From contig CM055102.1 in assembly GCA_029204225.1 (NCBI GenBank), positions 12,795,484-12,859,483 of the forward strand: a stretch of 64,000 nucleotides of DNA, given 5' to 3'. Below the pieces are notes generated by a model that searched no databases, was not told the DNA's origin, and was given only the letters and a program-made list of their open reading frames with translations. This DNA comes from Diphasiastrum complanatum (taxonomy: Eukaryota > Streptophyta > Lycopodiopsida > Lycopodiales > Lycopodiaceae). The first letter of the stretch is position 1. Each line of letters begins with the position of its first letter. Both the position numbers and the translations under genes were made by a program. Positions 1 to 14,776 of the stretch are shown in pieces.

Positions 1-204
1 TATCAAGCAAAAGCACATAAAGGAAAGCTGAAATTCACTGAGCAATCAAAATGCAAGCAAAGCGACAAGCTTTCCCAGATGAGATGGAATCCGATGGTAC
101 AAAGTCGAAAGGAGAAAAGCTCCTACGAAAGCCCAGATCCAAGAAAGCAGCCACACAAACAAACTACATCTGGGTCAGAAAATTCACAAGATGAGAGCTC
201 TTGA
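1..204 (+). pseudogene. Ty3/gypsy integrase C-terminal tail (cut by window edge)
   Basis: An open frame from the window edge to a TGA at 202-204 continues a gypsy integrase. The reverse complement at 62,819-62,616 is nearly identical, and there the same frame lies directly downstream of a recognisable H2C2 zinc domain and integrase core. The short segment KGKLKF resembles the C-terminal GKL motif of plant gypsy integrases. The rest is lysine/serine-rich and lacks a recognised domain. The element is dead: the paralogous copies have stop codons in the core. Identity rests on the paralogous context, not on this stretch alone. Confidence 0.6.
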
Positions 205-940
205 TCAGATACGGCATCACAATAGCACTCCTCACCACCTCATGGCACTGATGTTGTAGTCACATCCATGGCTACCTACACAACAACTAAATCCCAAGTT
301 ATTCTACCAGCCTCAGTTGCAACTGCACTGCTGCTAGATAATATGCCAACAATGCCACATTCACCAACAACACAAACAATACAAGTAAATCATTTGGTAA
401 CTAGTGTAGAGAAGCCAATCAACTTGACAATGTCCCAAGAAGCGGTTGTGCAGCTCCTACCACAATCCCCACAAGCAACAGGTTTGGGAGGGGAGACGAT
501 GACAACCGAAACACCACAATAGCAGGAAATGGCAGGTCCACATTATTACAGACGATTCAACCTATCTGGATGCCAAATACCTATTAGAAATAAATGACGA
601 CATCAATGAAGGAAAGGAATACCAGTTGGGGGAAGCCAACTCATACCAGATACCATTGCCACTTCCACCCAACTTGCCACTCCATCCATCACCCTCACAC
701 CCACTACCACATTTCCATTCCTCCGTCATTGCCACTACCACCTCCACCCTCTCTAACATCCTTCTTTGGACTAACGCTACCCAGCCACAACTCCGTCAAA
801 TACCCCATCCTCACCAATCCCGAAGAACTCTCAGAGGTGGCCAAGCGATCCATACTGAGGCTACCCGAGACCAGCTACCATCTACACTGGTTAGTGATTA
901 GCATAGAGAACTGAAAATTACAGTCAAGCAGTAGGAACAA
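205..940 (+). other. Proline/threonine-rich ORF remnants 3' of gypsy integrase
   Basis: Two short open frames (268-522 and 626-901) encode low-complexity Thr/Gln- and Pro/His/Leu-rich peptides with no recognised domain. The same sequences occur at 62,552-61,919 (-), and at 33,377-32,747 (-), where the copia element has cut the first frame. Homologous positions differ by small indels, so none is clearly under selection. The segment follows integrase, so it could be an extra 3' ORF of the gypsy element or unrelated host sequence. The copia target has its empty counterpart here at 287-291. Confidence 0.4.
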
Positions 941-2152
941 GTCATACCAGAGCAGTAGAGGCAAATCAAAAAGAAAGAAGTTGACACTGAGGAGAATAAA
1001 ATATCAATTATGGAGTGATGGGTCATCTGGAGTAATGATAGTTGATCTCCCTCCAATGCAGCCAAAAGATATTCTTGTGTAGCCTCCTAAAGCTCCAACA
1101 ATCAAAATGGAGAATCATGTAAGACTTATTCAAGAGAAGGTTGACAAGATGAATTTTAAACGAGCTGCTAATAAACAAGAAAAAGCCATCCAAGAGTCCC
1201 AAAGGCAATTGGAGCAAATGTCGAAGGACCTACAAAAAGTTTTGGACAAAGTGAACCAACTATGGAACACTGCGTGCAAGGCCCAAGCAAGAAATTCTGA
1301 ACGACAGCCAAAGGACAAAGATGGAGATGATGACATTGCAGGACACGACGAATCAATGTACCAGTTGGATGGTAGTTTGGGATCGGAGGGGAAGGAGACC
1401 AAAGCCGCTATTGAAAGTGATCTCTCAACCCCCCAACCTAGCTATAGAACTTCTCATTTTTCAATGTTGGAATCCTCTCAAACCTTCGTGCCCACGCACC
1501 ATGTTCCCCAGCCATCACTCCCCCATCCCTACCTCAATCAACCCTTGAGACCACACGAAGGACCTCCTGAGATGTACAAAGCCCGACGAGACGAGTTCAT
1601 TAAAAAACTTAGCTCTCCCGATGCCATGTATAACCTCGTCAAGAATCCTATCCTTGGACAACCCACCAAATTCATGCCATCCTCACCCAATCACAACCCA
1701 CCTGACCTATGCAAAACCACACCGAAGAGTTTGATGGCCCCCAAGTTATGATACGAACTTCTAGAAGCTTACGCCGCCACCTACAGGTTTCAATGCAAGT
1801 GAAGTTGAGCCCTCAACTAGTGAAAGGAATAGAAAGGAAGACAAATGTACCAAGGCCCTTCATGAATGTTTGGCAAGACTCCCACTAAAGCTAAAGGCGA
1901 CCTAGCAGATCGAGCCAAAAATCCAAGATGGCCGATACTATAGAGTCCGAGAAATTTGGAAAGAAATACCCTCGAAGCATGAGGGGCAGAAAATATGACC
2001 TGGACCAGAGCAAGTATTCCTCAAGGTCAGACATTATTGCAGCCCAGCAGCCGCAGCCAGAATGGAAAAACAAAATCCTAAAGGACAATGTGTTTCTTGA
2101 TCCTTCAACATTCATAATGCTTCCTATTCAGTTTCTTGTTTCTTGTTGTTGA
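941..2152 (+). pseudogene. Coiled-coil ORF remnant, retrotransposon-associated
   Basis: The main open frame (1,107-1,751, 214 codons) begins with about 60 residues rich in Lys/Gln/Glu with heptad-like spacing (a probable coiled coil), then an acidic patch, then a Pro/Ser-rich stretch. A second frame (1,928-2,152) continues the homology after frameshifts. In the paralogues (32,461-31,416 and 61,633-60,588, both -) the frame can be followed further upstream through another heptad-rich segment. This copy lacks 80 bp of that segment (junction near 1,016). I recognise no domain. It could be a gag-like or extra ORF of the gypsy element whose integrase lies just upstream. Stops and frameshifts mark it as dead. 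Confidence 0.45.
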
Positions 2153-3008
2153 TTTGTAGGATGTATGTAGATTAGTTTTCAGCTTTCAAGATCTTTTTCC
2201 AATTAATTTTTACAACAAGTAGAGTATGAATCTGATAGGTGTTCAATCGAGCTGCATTCTGATCCTAGTTGAGCATCATGACTTGCATGTCTTCAAGCAA
2301 CGTGAGTATAGTTCAAGCATGAAGGAGGTCCGTGTATCCACTGACAAGCTAGATAATCTATACTACAACGCCAAACCTTCTGCCTGATTGGGTAATGAAC
2401 CAAGAATAATAAGTCATTGATACCCGTGAAGCCTGGTAATGGGCAGAAATTGAAACGCCAAGTAACAAGGTGCCAAACTGTAATAGTTAAGTAAGGATTT
2501 ACTGACTGATAAAGAGAATCAGTGAACACTTTAGGGATGTCATATAGTTTTCTAGTCAAGCATCTTGGTGTCACTAGTTGATAGGGCCAATTTTGGCATT
2601 AGAGGTCAAATAGTCACAGCCCAATTATTGAAATTCATTTTTTAACACTTCATTTTAACTTTATAGGTTTTTTATATGACTCAAAATCAATTGAGTTTAG
2701 TTATAAATTTGAGAGTTTAAGGTTTTATTTTAACCTTTTAACGATTTCATAATAATTTTGTGGATTTTTTATAAGATTAGTTTCAAACTTTTTAACACCA
2801 ATGGTATCAAATCACCCCAATAGCTCAACTACATTAGCTTACAAGTATCAAGGCAACGCTAAAAGCGAGGGATAGCGTAACATTATGCTTGTAGGGAAAA
2901 CAGGAAACTTCTCCACATGTCACTTGGGGAGGCTTCTAATCTTTCGTGGAATTGTATTATCACCTTGGATAGTTTCTTACTATTAATAGCTCATATTTAA
3001 AATTGTTT
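2153..3008. other. Non-coding flank, AT-rich
   Basis: No gene is supported here. The segment is repeated at 60,532-59,740 and 31,375-30,560 in inverted orientation, and its first part again at 42,475-42,000. A 93-codon open frame on the minus strand (2,574-2,293) is present in all copies but looks like chance. The stretch 2,630-2,800 is strongly AT-rich. Confidence 0.5.
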
Positions 3009-3350
3009 CTACTGTCGAGTCTCGAGTAGTCACTAGTGATAAAGAATTGGCTATTAATTCTAAATATGTACATATGCGGATTGCTTTGACTCTTCACACT
3101 TGCAGTCATCAATCATGGAACTAGTGACAGTTGCACCGACGATCCGATTTGCTGCATATATTATCACTATTAATCTGCATATTTAGAATTCTTTTGCCTC
3201 TCGAGTCGTGATAAAGAATTGGTGCATTGTCAATTACAGGTGACGCATTCGCTATTAATTTTAAATATGGACGTATGAGGATTTCTTTGACTCTTCACAC
3301 TTGCTCCAGTCATCAATAATGGAAATAGTGACCTGACGATCTGATTTGCT
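3009..3350. repeat. Diverged tandem duplication, unit about 165 bp
   Basis: Two consecutive blocks (about 3,009-3,163 and 3,190-3,350) share the order: CTCGAGT, GATAAAGAATTGG, CTATTAATT, AAATATG, CTTTGACTCTTCACACTTG, CAGTCATCAAT, then a GAT-CGATTTGCTGCAT motif. The second block has extra bases between the shared words. The same pair occurs inverted at 30,550-30,210 and 59,730-59,390. Confidence 0.7.
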
Positions 3351-4018
3351 GCATAAGCTCTGCTTTGATTGTAGGCCGGCTGGAGCAGCCTTCAAAGTTC
3401 AAAGGATTGTCTAAATCTTGCTTGCTCCTGTCGTCAATGGATTAAAGATTTGATACAAGTTGCAGTTTCCCATGATGATGCAGCTCTATGCGTGCATCGT
3501 AGGCTCGTAGCTGCACGGAAATTGAAATAGCCGGGCTTAGAAATTAGTGTTTGCTCGGTCTCTATCACGGATTACAAGTTTCTGAGGTTCTCATGTGTGT
3601 CAGAGGCCGGGACTGATTAGTATCTTTTGATGTTGAGGGTGGAGATTGGGTATAGCTGGGAACTTTAGAAGTTGGAAATTTGAACATTGAATCTCCACAT
3701 CGATCTTGGAAGATACGGCCTGCTGGTTAAGGCGTGCACTCCATGTGCACCTGCACTCCCGGCCCTACTGCATCCAGTGATAGCCCTACTGCATCCAATG
3801 ATAATATATGGCATTAAGAAAAAAACAAAAGATATATTTCCTTGGATGTAATGGGGCCTGTGCGACAGAGGCAGTCTCTAATGAGATCCCAGCCAGGTGC
3901 ACTTGCTGTGCACTCTCTAATGAGATCCCAGCCGGCCAGGTCCATGCGTGGTAGGCCCTCGAATATTCCAATTTCGCAGTGCTCCATTAAAGTCCACCAA
4001 AGACTACAGTTCAGTGTC
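3351..4018. other. Intergenic flank upstream of CKX copy A
   Basis: No gene is seen. The segment is shared with 58,680-59,390 and 29,500-30,210 (inverted). Near 3,420-3,470 this arm has a single copy of a word of about 56 bp that is tandemly duplicated in the other two arms (30,046-30,155 and 59,225-59,333). Confidence 0.5.
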
Positions 4019-4103
4019 CTCTATATATCTCGCTGAACTGTTGCGATCCTTAACACTACCAACGGAATATGTGTTTGAGGAGAGAGCGAGATCGAGATCG
4101 ATC

Positions 4104-4138
<35 letters not shown>

Positions 4139-4240
4139 AGAGCGCCGCAGCTGATCTTGGGCTTAGTTTAAGCTTTCACTGTGATACACAGTTCGATTGT
4201 ACTAGTTGGGATCGTTTATATGCATAGTACATATAAAACC
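4019..4240 (+). promoter_or_regulatory. Candidate promoter/5' leader with GA tract upstream of CKX copy A
   Basis: TATATAT at 4,022-4,028 is followed by a GA microsatellite (about 4,103-4,140), and a second TATA-like ATATAAAA lies at 4,231-4,238. Plant 5' leaders often carry CT/GA tracts, so this may be the old CKX promoter. The same block is inverted at 58,680-58,440. In the third arm (29,385-29,520) it is cut off inside the GA/CT tract. No transcription evidence is available. Confidence 0.3.
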
Positions 4241-4745
4241 ACTTCTCCTATGTCAGAATTGAATGTGCCGATCTTTTTTCTTATTTCTAGAAAGCTCAAA
4301 GATGTGGCCAAACTTGTAATCTCTACATAGTAAACTCTGTAGCTACTTCTTTACAAGACATTTGCTCCTGAACTATCCCCATTTGAAAATGTTGCAGTTT
4401 CGTTGTGTGCATCTCAGTTAGGATTCTCTTGAGATATTAAGATAAAGAGATTGCATTATAATTTGAATAACCTCACAATTGATTTTGCGTAATTAACATC
4501 ATTGTTTTGAACAGCTTCTAGTGGTTACTTCCCCAATACGAGTAGAGATGTCTGACCAACACTGCTATAGAATGTCCTCAAGCCATTTGAATAACGCTTC
4601 TCGTAGATGGGATTGATCAGCTCAATGTAGTCAAAGCTATCGATGCATGATAGGACTTTCGACACATAGAGTAGCGCTTTGCAGCATCGGTCCAGAATTA
4701 GTATAACCCAACAGTTGTTCCGTATTCGATCAATCGAGAGGAGGT

Positions 4746-8612
<3,867 letters not shown>

Positions 8613-8740
8613 GAAAAGAAGAGATAGTGATATGCTCCGAACACCAACATGCAGATCTCTTCTACTCAGTGTTAGGTGGTCTGGGACAATTCGCTATCAT
8701 AACTAAAGCCAAAATCTGCCTCCATCATGTTCCTCCTAAG
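8613..8740 (+). pseudogene. CKX: CKX copy A exon 2
   Basis: After two bases that finish a split Gly codon, 42 codons run to CCTAAG/GTAGTG. The peptide contains the family motif VLGGLGQF. The acceptor TTGGCAG is intact here. Confidence 0.9.
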
Positions 8741-8833
8741 GTAGTGCAATCTCTCTCTCTCTCTCTCTCTCTCTCATATCTCATAAAATCTTATATGTCT
8801 TTTTGCACTTTCAATATGGCTGCTTATTTCTAG
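8741..8833 (+). repeat. CKX copy A intron 2 with short CT microsatellite
   Basis: A 93 bp intron contains about 26 bp of CT repeat, the shortest of the three copies (165 bp in copy B, 138 bp in copy C). Confidence 0.85.
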
Positions 8834-9100
8834 GTGAAATGGGTTCGAGCTTACTACTCAGATTTTTCGGCTTTTACGAAAGATCAGGAGATGCTGATTT
8901 CACAAGGAAAGGAGAATTCTTTTGATTATATCGAAGGGTCCGTGTTATTTAAAGGCAAAGATGTGAATAGCTGGAAGATGGAGTCCCATACATTAGAAGA
9001 CGTGAATTCCAATGTCACGATAGAATCAGATGCTCCAGTCCTTTATTGTCTGGAGCTCACCAAGGCCTATTCTGAGCGTGAATCAAACTTGATAGGCAAG
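8834..9100 (+). pseudogene. CKX: CKX copy A exon 3
   Basis: There are 89 open codons from VKWVRAYYSDFSAF to LIGK, the only copy with this exon in frame throughout. The donor is broken: copies B and C read AAG/GTAGTC, this one AAGTAATC, which gives an in-frame TAA. Confidence 0.9.
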
Positions 9101-9283
9101 TAATCTGTTGTCATTATCACGTTTAATACAATGATAAGTGTTATTATATTGCAATCACGTTAAGATAAATAACTTTTGATTATGGCTCCAGTTACAAGCT
9201 CTATTCATTTTACGAAAATTTTTAATTCGCTTGTGATCTGCTTAAGCTTCGAGTGACTTGAAATTTTCTATTGTGCCACGCAG

Positions 9284-9547
9284 AAGTTAAATTCATTGTT
9301 AGAGCCGCTTCATTATCTTCCATCCGAAATCAGCATCATAGATGCTTTCGTATTTGGGCTTTCTCAACAGGGTCCACGACAAGTCAAGAGATCTCTGAAA
9401 GTCAGGTCTCTGGTACACTCCTCACCCGTCGTTGAACCTATTCATTCCCAAGAGCCGGATTATAGAGTCTGATGCTTGCGTTTTTAAGCAAAAGCTGAGC
9501 GGAGGCATAAACGGAGCAATGATTGTCTATCCCCTGAACCGTAACCT
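9284..9547 (+). pseudogene. CKX: CKX copy A exon 4, frameshifted
   Basis: The acceptor CACGCAG is followed by KLNSLLEPLHYLPSEIS in frame. An extra T near 9,344 (compared with copies B and C) then shifts the frame. The homology resumes out of frame to a GTAAG donor. Confidence 0.9.
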
Positions 9548-9707
9548 GTAAGTCCTCTATTCAACTATTGTCTTCATTTCTGCATGTTCTTACTGGGAAA
9601 TTAAAATTAAATGCAACAAAAGACGAGTCGAGACTGAGATCCAAACATTATCATACTCGTTGATGACAACTAGTGATTGCAGCCCTTCCTTTGCCACTGT
9701 TGTATAG

Positions 9708-10023
9708 ATGGGATTCCCGGATGTCTGCGGTGACACCTAGCGAAGACATCTTCTACGCGGTAGGACTGCTCGGATATGCATCACCACACTCAGCTCCAAC
9801 ATCAGAAACATTAATGGATCAAAATAGCAAGATTTTATATCTCTGCAAAACAAAATCCATCGAGTACAAACAATATCTTCCACACTACGTCAATCATGAC
9901 GAATGGAGATCCCATTTTGACCGTTTGTGGCCTAGATTTCGTGAAAAAAAATTGAGGTACGATCCCAAACCCATTATGTCTCCTGGTCAACGAATTTTTT
10001 GGAGGAGCAAAACTCTTTCCTAA
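9708..10023 (+). pseudogene. CKX: CKX copy A exon 5
   Basis: The exon is open from the TATAG acceptor to a TAA at 10,021: WDSRMSAVTP, YLPHYVN, EWRSHF and SPGQRIFWRS, the C-terminal substrate/FAD domain end typical of CKX. Confidence 0.9.
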
Positions 10024-11090
10024 AGTAGATAATGGTTCACCTCAAAGAAATGATGTGCACAAGACGGGCTGCTGAGTCTTCTGTTGGGAAGCATAAGGCT
10101 TAAATAAATGGTGAGCCTGAAACTGTGAATAGTTGATATTTGATAGGATACTCTGAAATAATGAGAACAGGATTATGATGTAGGGGTCTTCCATGCAAGC
10201 TAGCTTAGACGAAAAAGAAAATGTGCTCAATGAATGTTTATGATGCTCTCAAAATTATCAACTCCAATAAAACTTCTTACTAAGCTAGAACAATTCTTTT
10301 TCATCTTTCACCAATGCAATGGCTGGATCTATGGTGTGCTTGTGCCACTATAAATAGCACCTTCCTAACTTTGTTAAAGTAAAAGCAAAAGGTTATATAC
10401 TCCATTTACCATGTATAACGTCCTTGCACAAATCAGTTTCAAGTCTTCTATGCCCAATTAATGCTTGTACCTAATTGGTCCCTCAATTAAACCTATATCG
10501 AGCTAGGCCAAATAATCTAAACATTGCATATTATGTAGCTCTTTAACCTTAAGGGTGTACCGTAATCTCTTTCAACTACAACCTCCCTTGTTGAGTAGGA
10601 TTAGCCTACAACTAACCTTGCATTAGACGAGTCTAGTTGGTAATAGGCAATTGCTTGAATGAAACTCAAGATAACTTTGCATAGTTAATTGTTCAATCAT
10701 AGCTTTAACTAGTCCATGAAAAATTAAAAATCAATGGACATGATGCATGAGAGTAGATTGCACCAAACTATCACTAAGTAGCTAAGGTTTATGATCACCT
10801 CAAGCACATTCGGGTGCGCACACACACACACACACACACAAACTAGGGAATTGGTTACATTGACTAATGCTCCTAGGTACTATCTTGGGATCATGACCAT
10901 AGATGATACATCAACTTACAACATATGGGAAGATTACGACGACAAATTAAAAATATATTAGTTGTTAACTTTAGAAAAACTCAAGATAATTCATAGTTTA
11001 ACTATAACTTGAATTGGAGTCCATGCAAAAAATTGCTAGTGAGGACATTATGCATGAGAGTATAATACACCTACCTATTACTTATCCAAA
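10024..11090 (+). repeat. CKX 3' flank and CA-microsatellite module, first copy
   Basis: 10,024-10,180 is the CKX 3' flank. It jumps at a shared ATGATGTA word (about 10,174) to a module otherwise found 1.1 kb further downstream (12,795 onward), which indicates a deletion between short repeats. 10,191-11,090 is repeated directly at 12,800-13,700 and inverted at 22,780-23,700, 25,390-26,310, 46,835-47,740 and 49,430-50,340. It holds a CA tract (10,817-10,840). No gene is seen. Confidence 0.7.
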
Positions 11091-11151
11091 CATTATCATA
11101 CTCGTTGATGACAATTATTGATTGCAACCCTTCCTTTGCACTGTTATATAG

Positions 11152-11467
11152 ATGGGATTCCCGGATGTCTGCGGTGACACCTAGCGAAGACATCTTCTAC
11201 GCAGTAGGACTAGTCGGATATGCATCACCACGCTCAGCTCCAACAGCAGAAATGTTAATGGATCAAAATAGCAAGATATTATATTTCTGTACAACAAAAT
11301 CCATCAAGTACAAACAATATCTTCCACACTATGTCAATCAGGACGAATGGAGAACCCATTTTGACCGTTTGTGGTTTAGATTTTGTGGAAGAAAATTGAG
11401 GTACGATCCCAAAACCATTCTCTCTCCTGGTCAAAGAATTTTTTGGAGGAGCAAAACTCTTTCCTAA
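11152..11467 (+). pseudogene. CKX: Solo CKX exon 5, open
   Basis: A complete exon 5 (316 bp, AG acceptor TATATAG before 11,152, TAA at 11,465) without exons 1-4 next to it. It keeps YLPHYVN, EWRTHFDRLW and SPGQRIFWRS in frame. Only about 50 bp of intron 4 precede it, and these are joined to the CA-microsatellite module. It is the best preserved C-terminal exon in the window. Confidence 0.9.
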
Positions 11468-11627
11468 AGCAGAAAATCGTTCACCTCAAAGAAGTGATGT
11501 GAACAAGACGGGCTGCTGAGTCTTCTGTTGGGAAGCATAAGACTTAAATAAATGGTGAGCCTGAAATTGTGAATAGTTGATATTTGATAGGATACTCTTA
11601 AATAATGAGAACATGATTATGATGTAC

Positions 11628-11717
11628 CTGTAAAGTTAGTCTGCGAGCTCCAATCAGTCTATGCTTCTCTAGAGTTATGGGAAGAAGCCTGGAGCATTGA
11701 TGCATTCTCCAGGTTGT
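11628..11717 (-). other. Possible 90 bp exon, antisense, 3' of CKX
   Basis: On the minus strand TTTGCAG precedes and GTACATC follows an exactly 90 bp segment with no stop in one frame. The peptide is not recognised. Homologues lie at 20,830-20,919 (-), 24,775-24,864, 29,266-29,358, 48,811-48,900 and 52,433-52,522 (all +). It could be a captured exon or chance splice-like borders. Confidence 0.25.
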
Positions 11718-11729
11718 CTGCAAACTCAC

Positions 11730-12120
11730 ATGCAAGCACCATTTGTCATAAATGCAAAGGCTTATATAATATTCTTTCCTGTGAAGGGTAAAATGTGAAG
11801 TGTAAACTTACATGGGTGCCAATTGAGCTGGGTAAGAGACAATGTTTTGTCACTCTCACACGTGTTCAACACGTTGGGTAACTGTGTCTTGTCACTCATA
11901 CATAGCTTAACTTGTTGACATCTTGGAGTCATGTGCTCTATGACGATTAAACTCGATCACTTATTACTCAATGTACACCATGTATTTGTGCATAAAAAAT
12001 GTCAGCACAAGTAACAATGAAGCTACATAACCATATCACTATCTATAAAAGATACTGGTACAAGTAGCAAGGTTGCTACTTAATTAATATGCTCCATGAC
12101 TATAAGAAAAAAGCATTGAG
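11730..12120. other. Non-coding 3' module
   Basis: No gene is seen. The segment is conserved in all 3' modules (inverse copies at 24,372-24,760, 48,410-48,800 and 28,865-29,250; direct copy at 20,930-21,320). Confidence 0.5.
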
Positions 12121-12128
12121 GCTTGGTG

Positions 12129-12490
12129 CATAGTTGAATATAATACGTATTTTATAGTGATATACCATATAGTTAACGTATTATATGGATAAGTATAATA
12201 CAACGTATTATACATATTTGATCACTATATTATAATTTTCAATAGTTTTACTCAAGAACAAACATGAGATTATTTTATCTTAGCGTTCATCCTTTCAAAC
12301 ATAAACATAAGAAGCAAATTCTAAAGAAAACCGTGGATCACATATGAATTATTTGATAAAAACTTGTCAATTGTCAAAAGGTACAGGTAGGGCTATCTAT
12401 TAGCTATATGTATTTTTTAGCCAAAGAAAAGTATAATACACATATTATATGGCACCGTATCATATGCTTGTATTATACGATGCAACTATG
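12129..12490. mobile_element. hAT-like MITE (362 bp), copy 1
   Basis: The AT-rich element is bounded by inverted CATAGTTGCAT (left end with one mismatch here) and flanked by 8 bp near-identical repeats GCTTGGTG (12,121-12,128) and GTTTGGTG (12,491-12,498). The length, lack of ORF and 8 bp target duplication suggest a non-autonomous hAT element. The same element sits at the same place in six other module copies, so it spread by segmental duplication rather than by repeated transposition. Confidence 0.6.
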
Positions 12491-12498
12491 GTTTGGTG

Positions 12499-13718
12499 AA
12501 GCAACTAACTAGCAAATTGGAGTCAAACTCTAGAGCATAACTTATAAGTAGAACAAAGAAAGTACCCTCCACCTCACCACTTATTGGAAGACAAATCTTA
12601 GGAAATTTTTATGATAGGGCATTCAATAAAAGAGTTGACATCACTAGGGCTACTATCTCAAAGACCTTGAACATGGAAATTTCAAACAAAACATTGGAGA
12701 GTTGCTCACCACCCATCTATGAATATCATAGTGACTTGTTGTATCCAACTTTGTCCCCTGAGCTAGACGAAGCAAAATCAGAAAGAGCAAATGATGTAGG
12801 GGTCTTCCTTGCAAGCTAGCTTAGACGAAGAAGAAAATGTGCTCAATGAATGTTTATGATGCTCACAAAATTATCAACTCCAACAAAAGTTCTTACTAAG
12901 CTAGAACAATTATTTTTCACCTTTCATCAATGCAATGGCTGGATCTATGGTGTGCTTGTGCCACTGTAAATAGCTCCTTCCTAACTTTGTTAAAGTAAAA
13001 GCAAAAGGTTATATACTCCATTTACCATGTATAACGTCCTTGCACAATTCATTTTCAAGTCTTCTATGCCCAATTAATGCTTGTACCTAATTGGTCCCTC
13101 AATTAAACCTATATCGAGCTAGGCCAAATAATCTAAACATTGCATATTATGTAGCTCTTTAACCTTAAGGGTGTACCATAATGTCTTTCAACTACAACCT
13201 CCCTTGTTGAGTAGGATTAGCCTACAACTAACCTTGCATTAGATGAGTCTAGTTAGTAATAGGCAATTGCTTGAATGAAACTCAAGATAACTTTGCATAG
13301 TTAATTGTTCAATTATAGCTTTAGCTAGTCCATGAAAAATTAAAAATCAATGGACATGATGCATGAGAGTAGATTGCACCAAACTATCACTAAGTAGCTA
13401 AGGTTTATGATCACGTCAAGCACATGCGCGCGCACACACACACACACACACACACAGAAACTAGGGAATTGGTTACATTGACTAATGCTCCTAGGTACTA
13501 TCTTGGGATCATGACCACAGATGACACATCAACTTACAACATATGGGAAGATTACGACGACAAATTAAAAATATATTAGTTGTTAACTTTTGAAAAACTC
13601 AAGATAATTCATAGTTTAACTATAACTTGAATTGGAGTCCATGCAAAAAATTGCTAGTGAGGACATTTTGCATGAGAGTAGAATACACCTACCTATTACT
13701 TATAGGTAGACAAGGGAT
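12499..13718. repeat. Non-coding module with CG/CA microsatellite
   Basis: No gene is seen. A CG/CA dinucleotide tract lies at about 13,426-13,456. The region 12,795-13,700 repeats 10,190-11,090. The end abuts the transposon terminus at 13,719. Confidence 0.6.
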
Positions 13719-14300
13719 CACTACAACACTCGCCATGATTTCCAATGTGAAATCGCACATTTAGGTTTTTTGAAAATACAAAGGTGCCACAAATCATGTC
13801 ACAACAGGGTCGTCGAATTTTGACAACTATAAAATCTGTCGCAAAAATGATGCCTACGCCAACTAGCTCCGCAGGAGCCATCAGTAGGACACTGATCAAG
13901 GTTGTCCACATGAACGTCACATTCTGACGCGCATGTGGACGTTGCTATTCGACATCCATGTGGACGTCACAATCCAGCAGCCAACTGTACATCGCATTGG
14001 ACTACCAAAACCTAATGTGGAAGTCCTTGTGCACGAGTTAGTTCAACGTGTTTTTGGTGTCTTGGACGTCAAAAAGTGACATGCACTATTTTGTTGGAGC
14101 ATGCATAGAAGAACCTCTTTAGTGGGGAGTCATTCGGCATCTATCCATACAATTTAGGACTAACACTATTTTGAGACTATTCATGATTTTAAATAGAATT
14201 TCTCCTCTTATAACTCATCTATTGAATATTAAGAATGTATAACTAACAAGGTTAAAACTAATGTTGTTATCACATGATAATAATATATACTTAGAGATAA
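13719..14300 (+). mobile_element. DNA-transposon terminus, CACTA-like, left arm
   Basis: It starts CACTACAACACTCGCC, which fits the CACTR ends of the CACTA/CMC supergroup, and is followed by subterminal words such as GTCGCAAAA, GTCACAACAGGG and GTGGACGT. Inverted copies start at 22,764 (-) and 46,820 (-). No opposite terminus in inverted orientation was found within the same element, so the boundaries are one-sided. Confidence 0.45.
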
Positions 14301-14530
14301 TGAATCTACATTCAATTTGGTTAAGAAGTCTCTAAATATATGAATTTACCTAAGAAGTATCAAAATATGACTGTAGTCTCAATTTAGTTGAATTTGTGTT
14401 AACTTGAAGTTTAGGGTTGGAGGCCCCCTTGAAAGTCAAGATGCATATTAGAAAAAAAAAATGGCCTATCGAATTATATTGGAAGGACAAGCTATTATAA
14501 AGAGAAATATCGATTTGTTTAGTTCTATCT
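14301..14530. other. Non-coding part of the transposon-like module
   Basis: AT-rich, no gene. The inverse counterpart is 45,900-45,720, in the same order relative to the CACTACAAC terminus. Confidence 0.4.
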
Positions 14531-14776
14531 TTGTACGCCATTCTCCTCGCTTTTTCAATAAGTGACTCTAACAATGGCCATTCAATAAATCATGCTAGAA
14601 AGCTCATGGGCTTTAAGTGCAAGGCTATAGGAAATGATTATTTTTATTTCAATAAGGACACAAAAATAAGAATTGATCATGATGAGAACTTTGTGTGGCA
14701 ATATAACTCTTACCATCAAGAGTTGACCCCATCTACACAGGCTTCGCTTTATGGCATGCGTGCTCAAATTTCCTAA
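14531..14776 (+). pseudogene. Coding-like fragment of the dispersed transposon gene
   Basis: An open frame of 81 codons contains NNGHSINHARKLM and IGNDYFYFNKDTKI. Related frames, broken at different points, lie at 6,073-6,330, 15,850-16,100, 45,720-45,440 (-), 56,660-56,410 (-) and partly 21,880-21,790 (-). It lies between the CACTACAAC terminus and the transposase-like exon at 15,539, so it may be an upstream exon of that gene. I do not recognise the protein. Confidence 0.35.

Noticed and set aside
2293-2574. 93-codon minus-strand ORF present in four module copies
   Set aside because: Conservation follows module copying; one copy (31,196) has a stop and there is no recognisable motif. Not called a gene.
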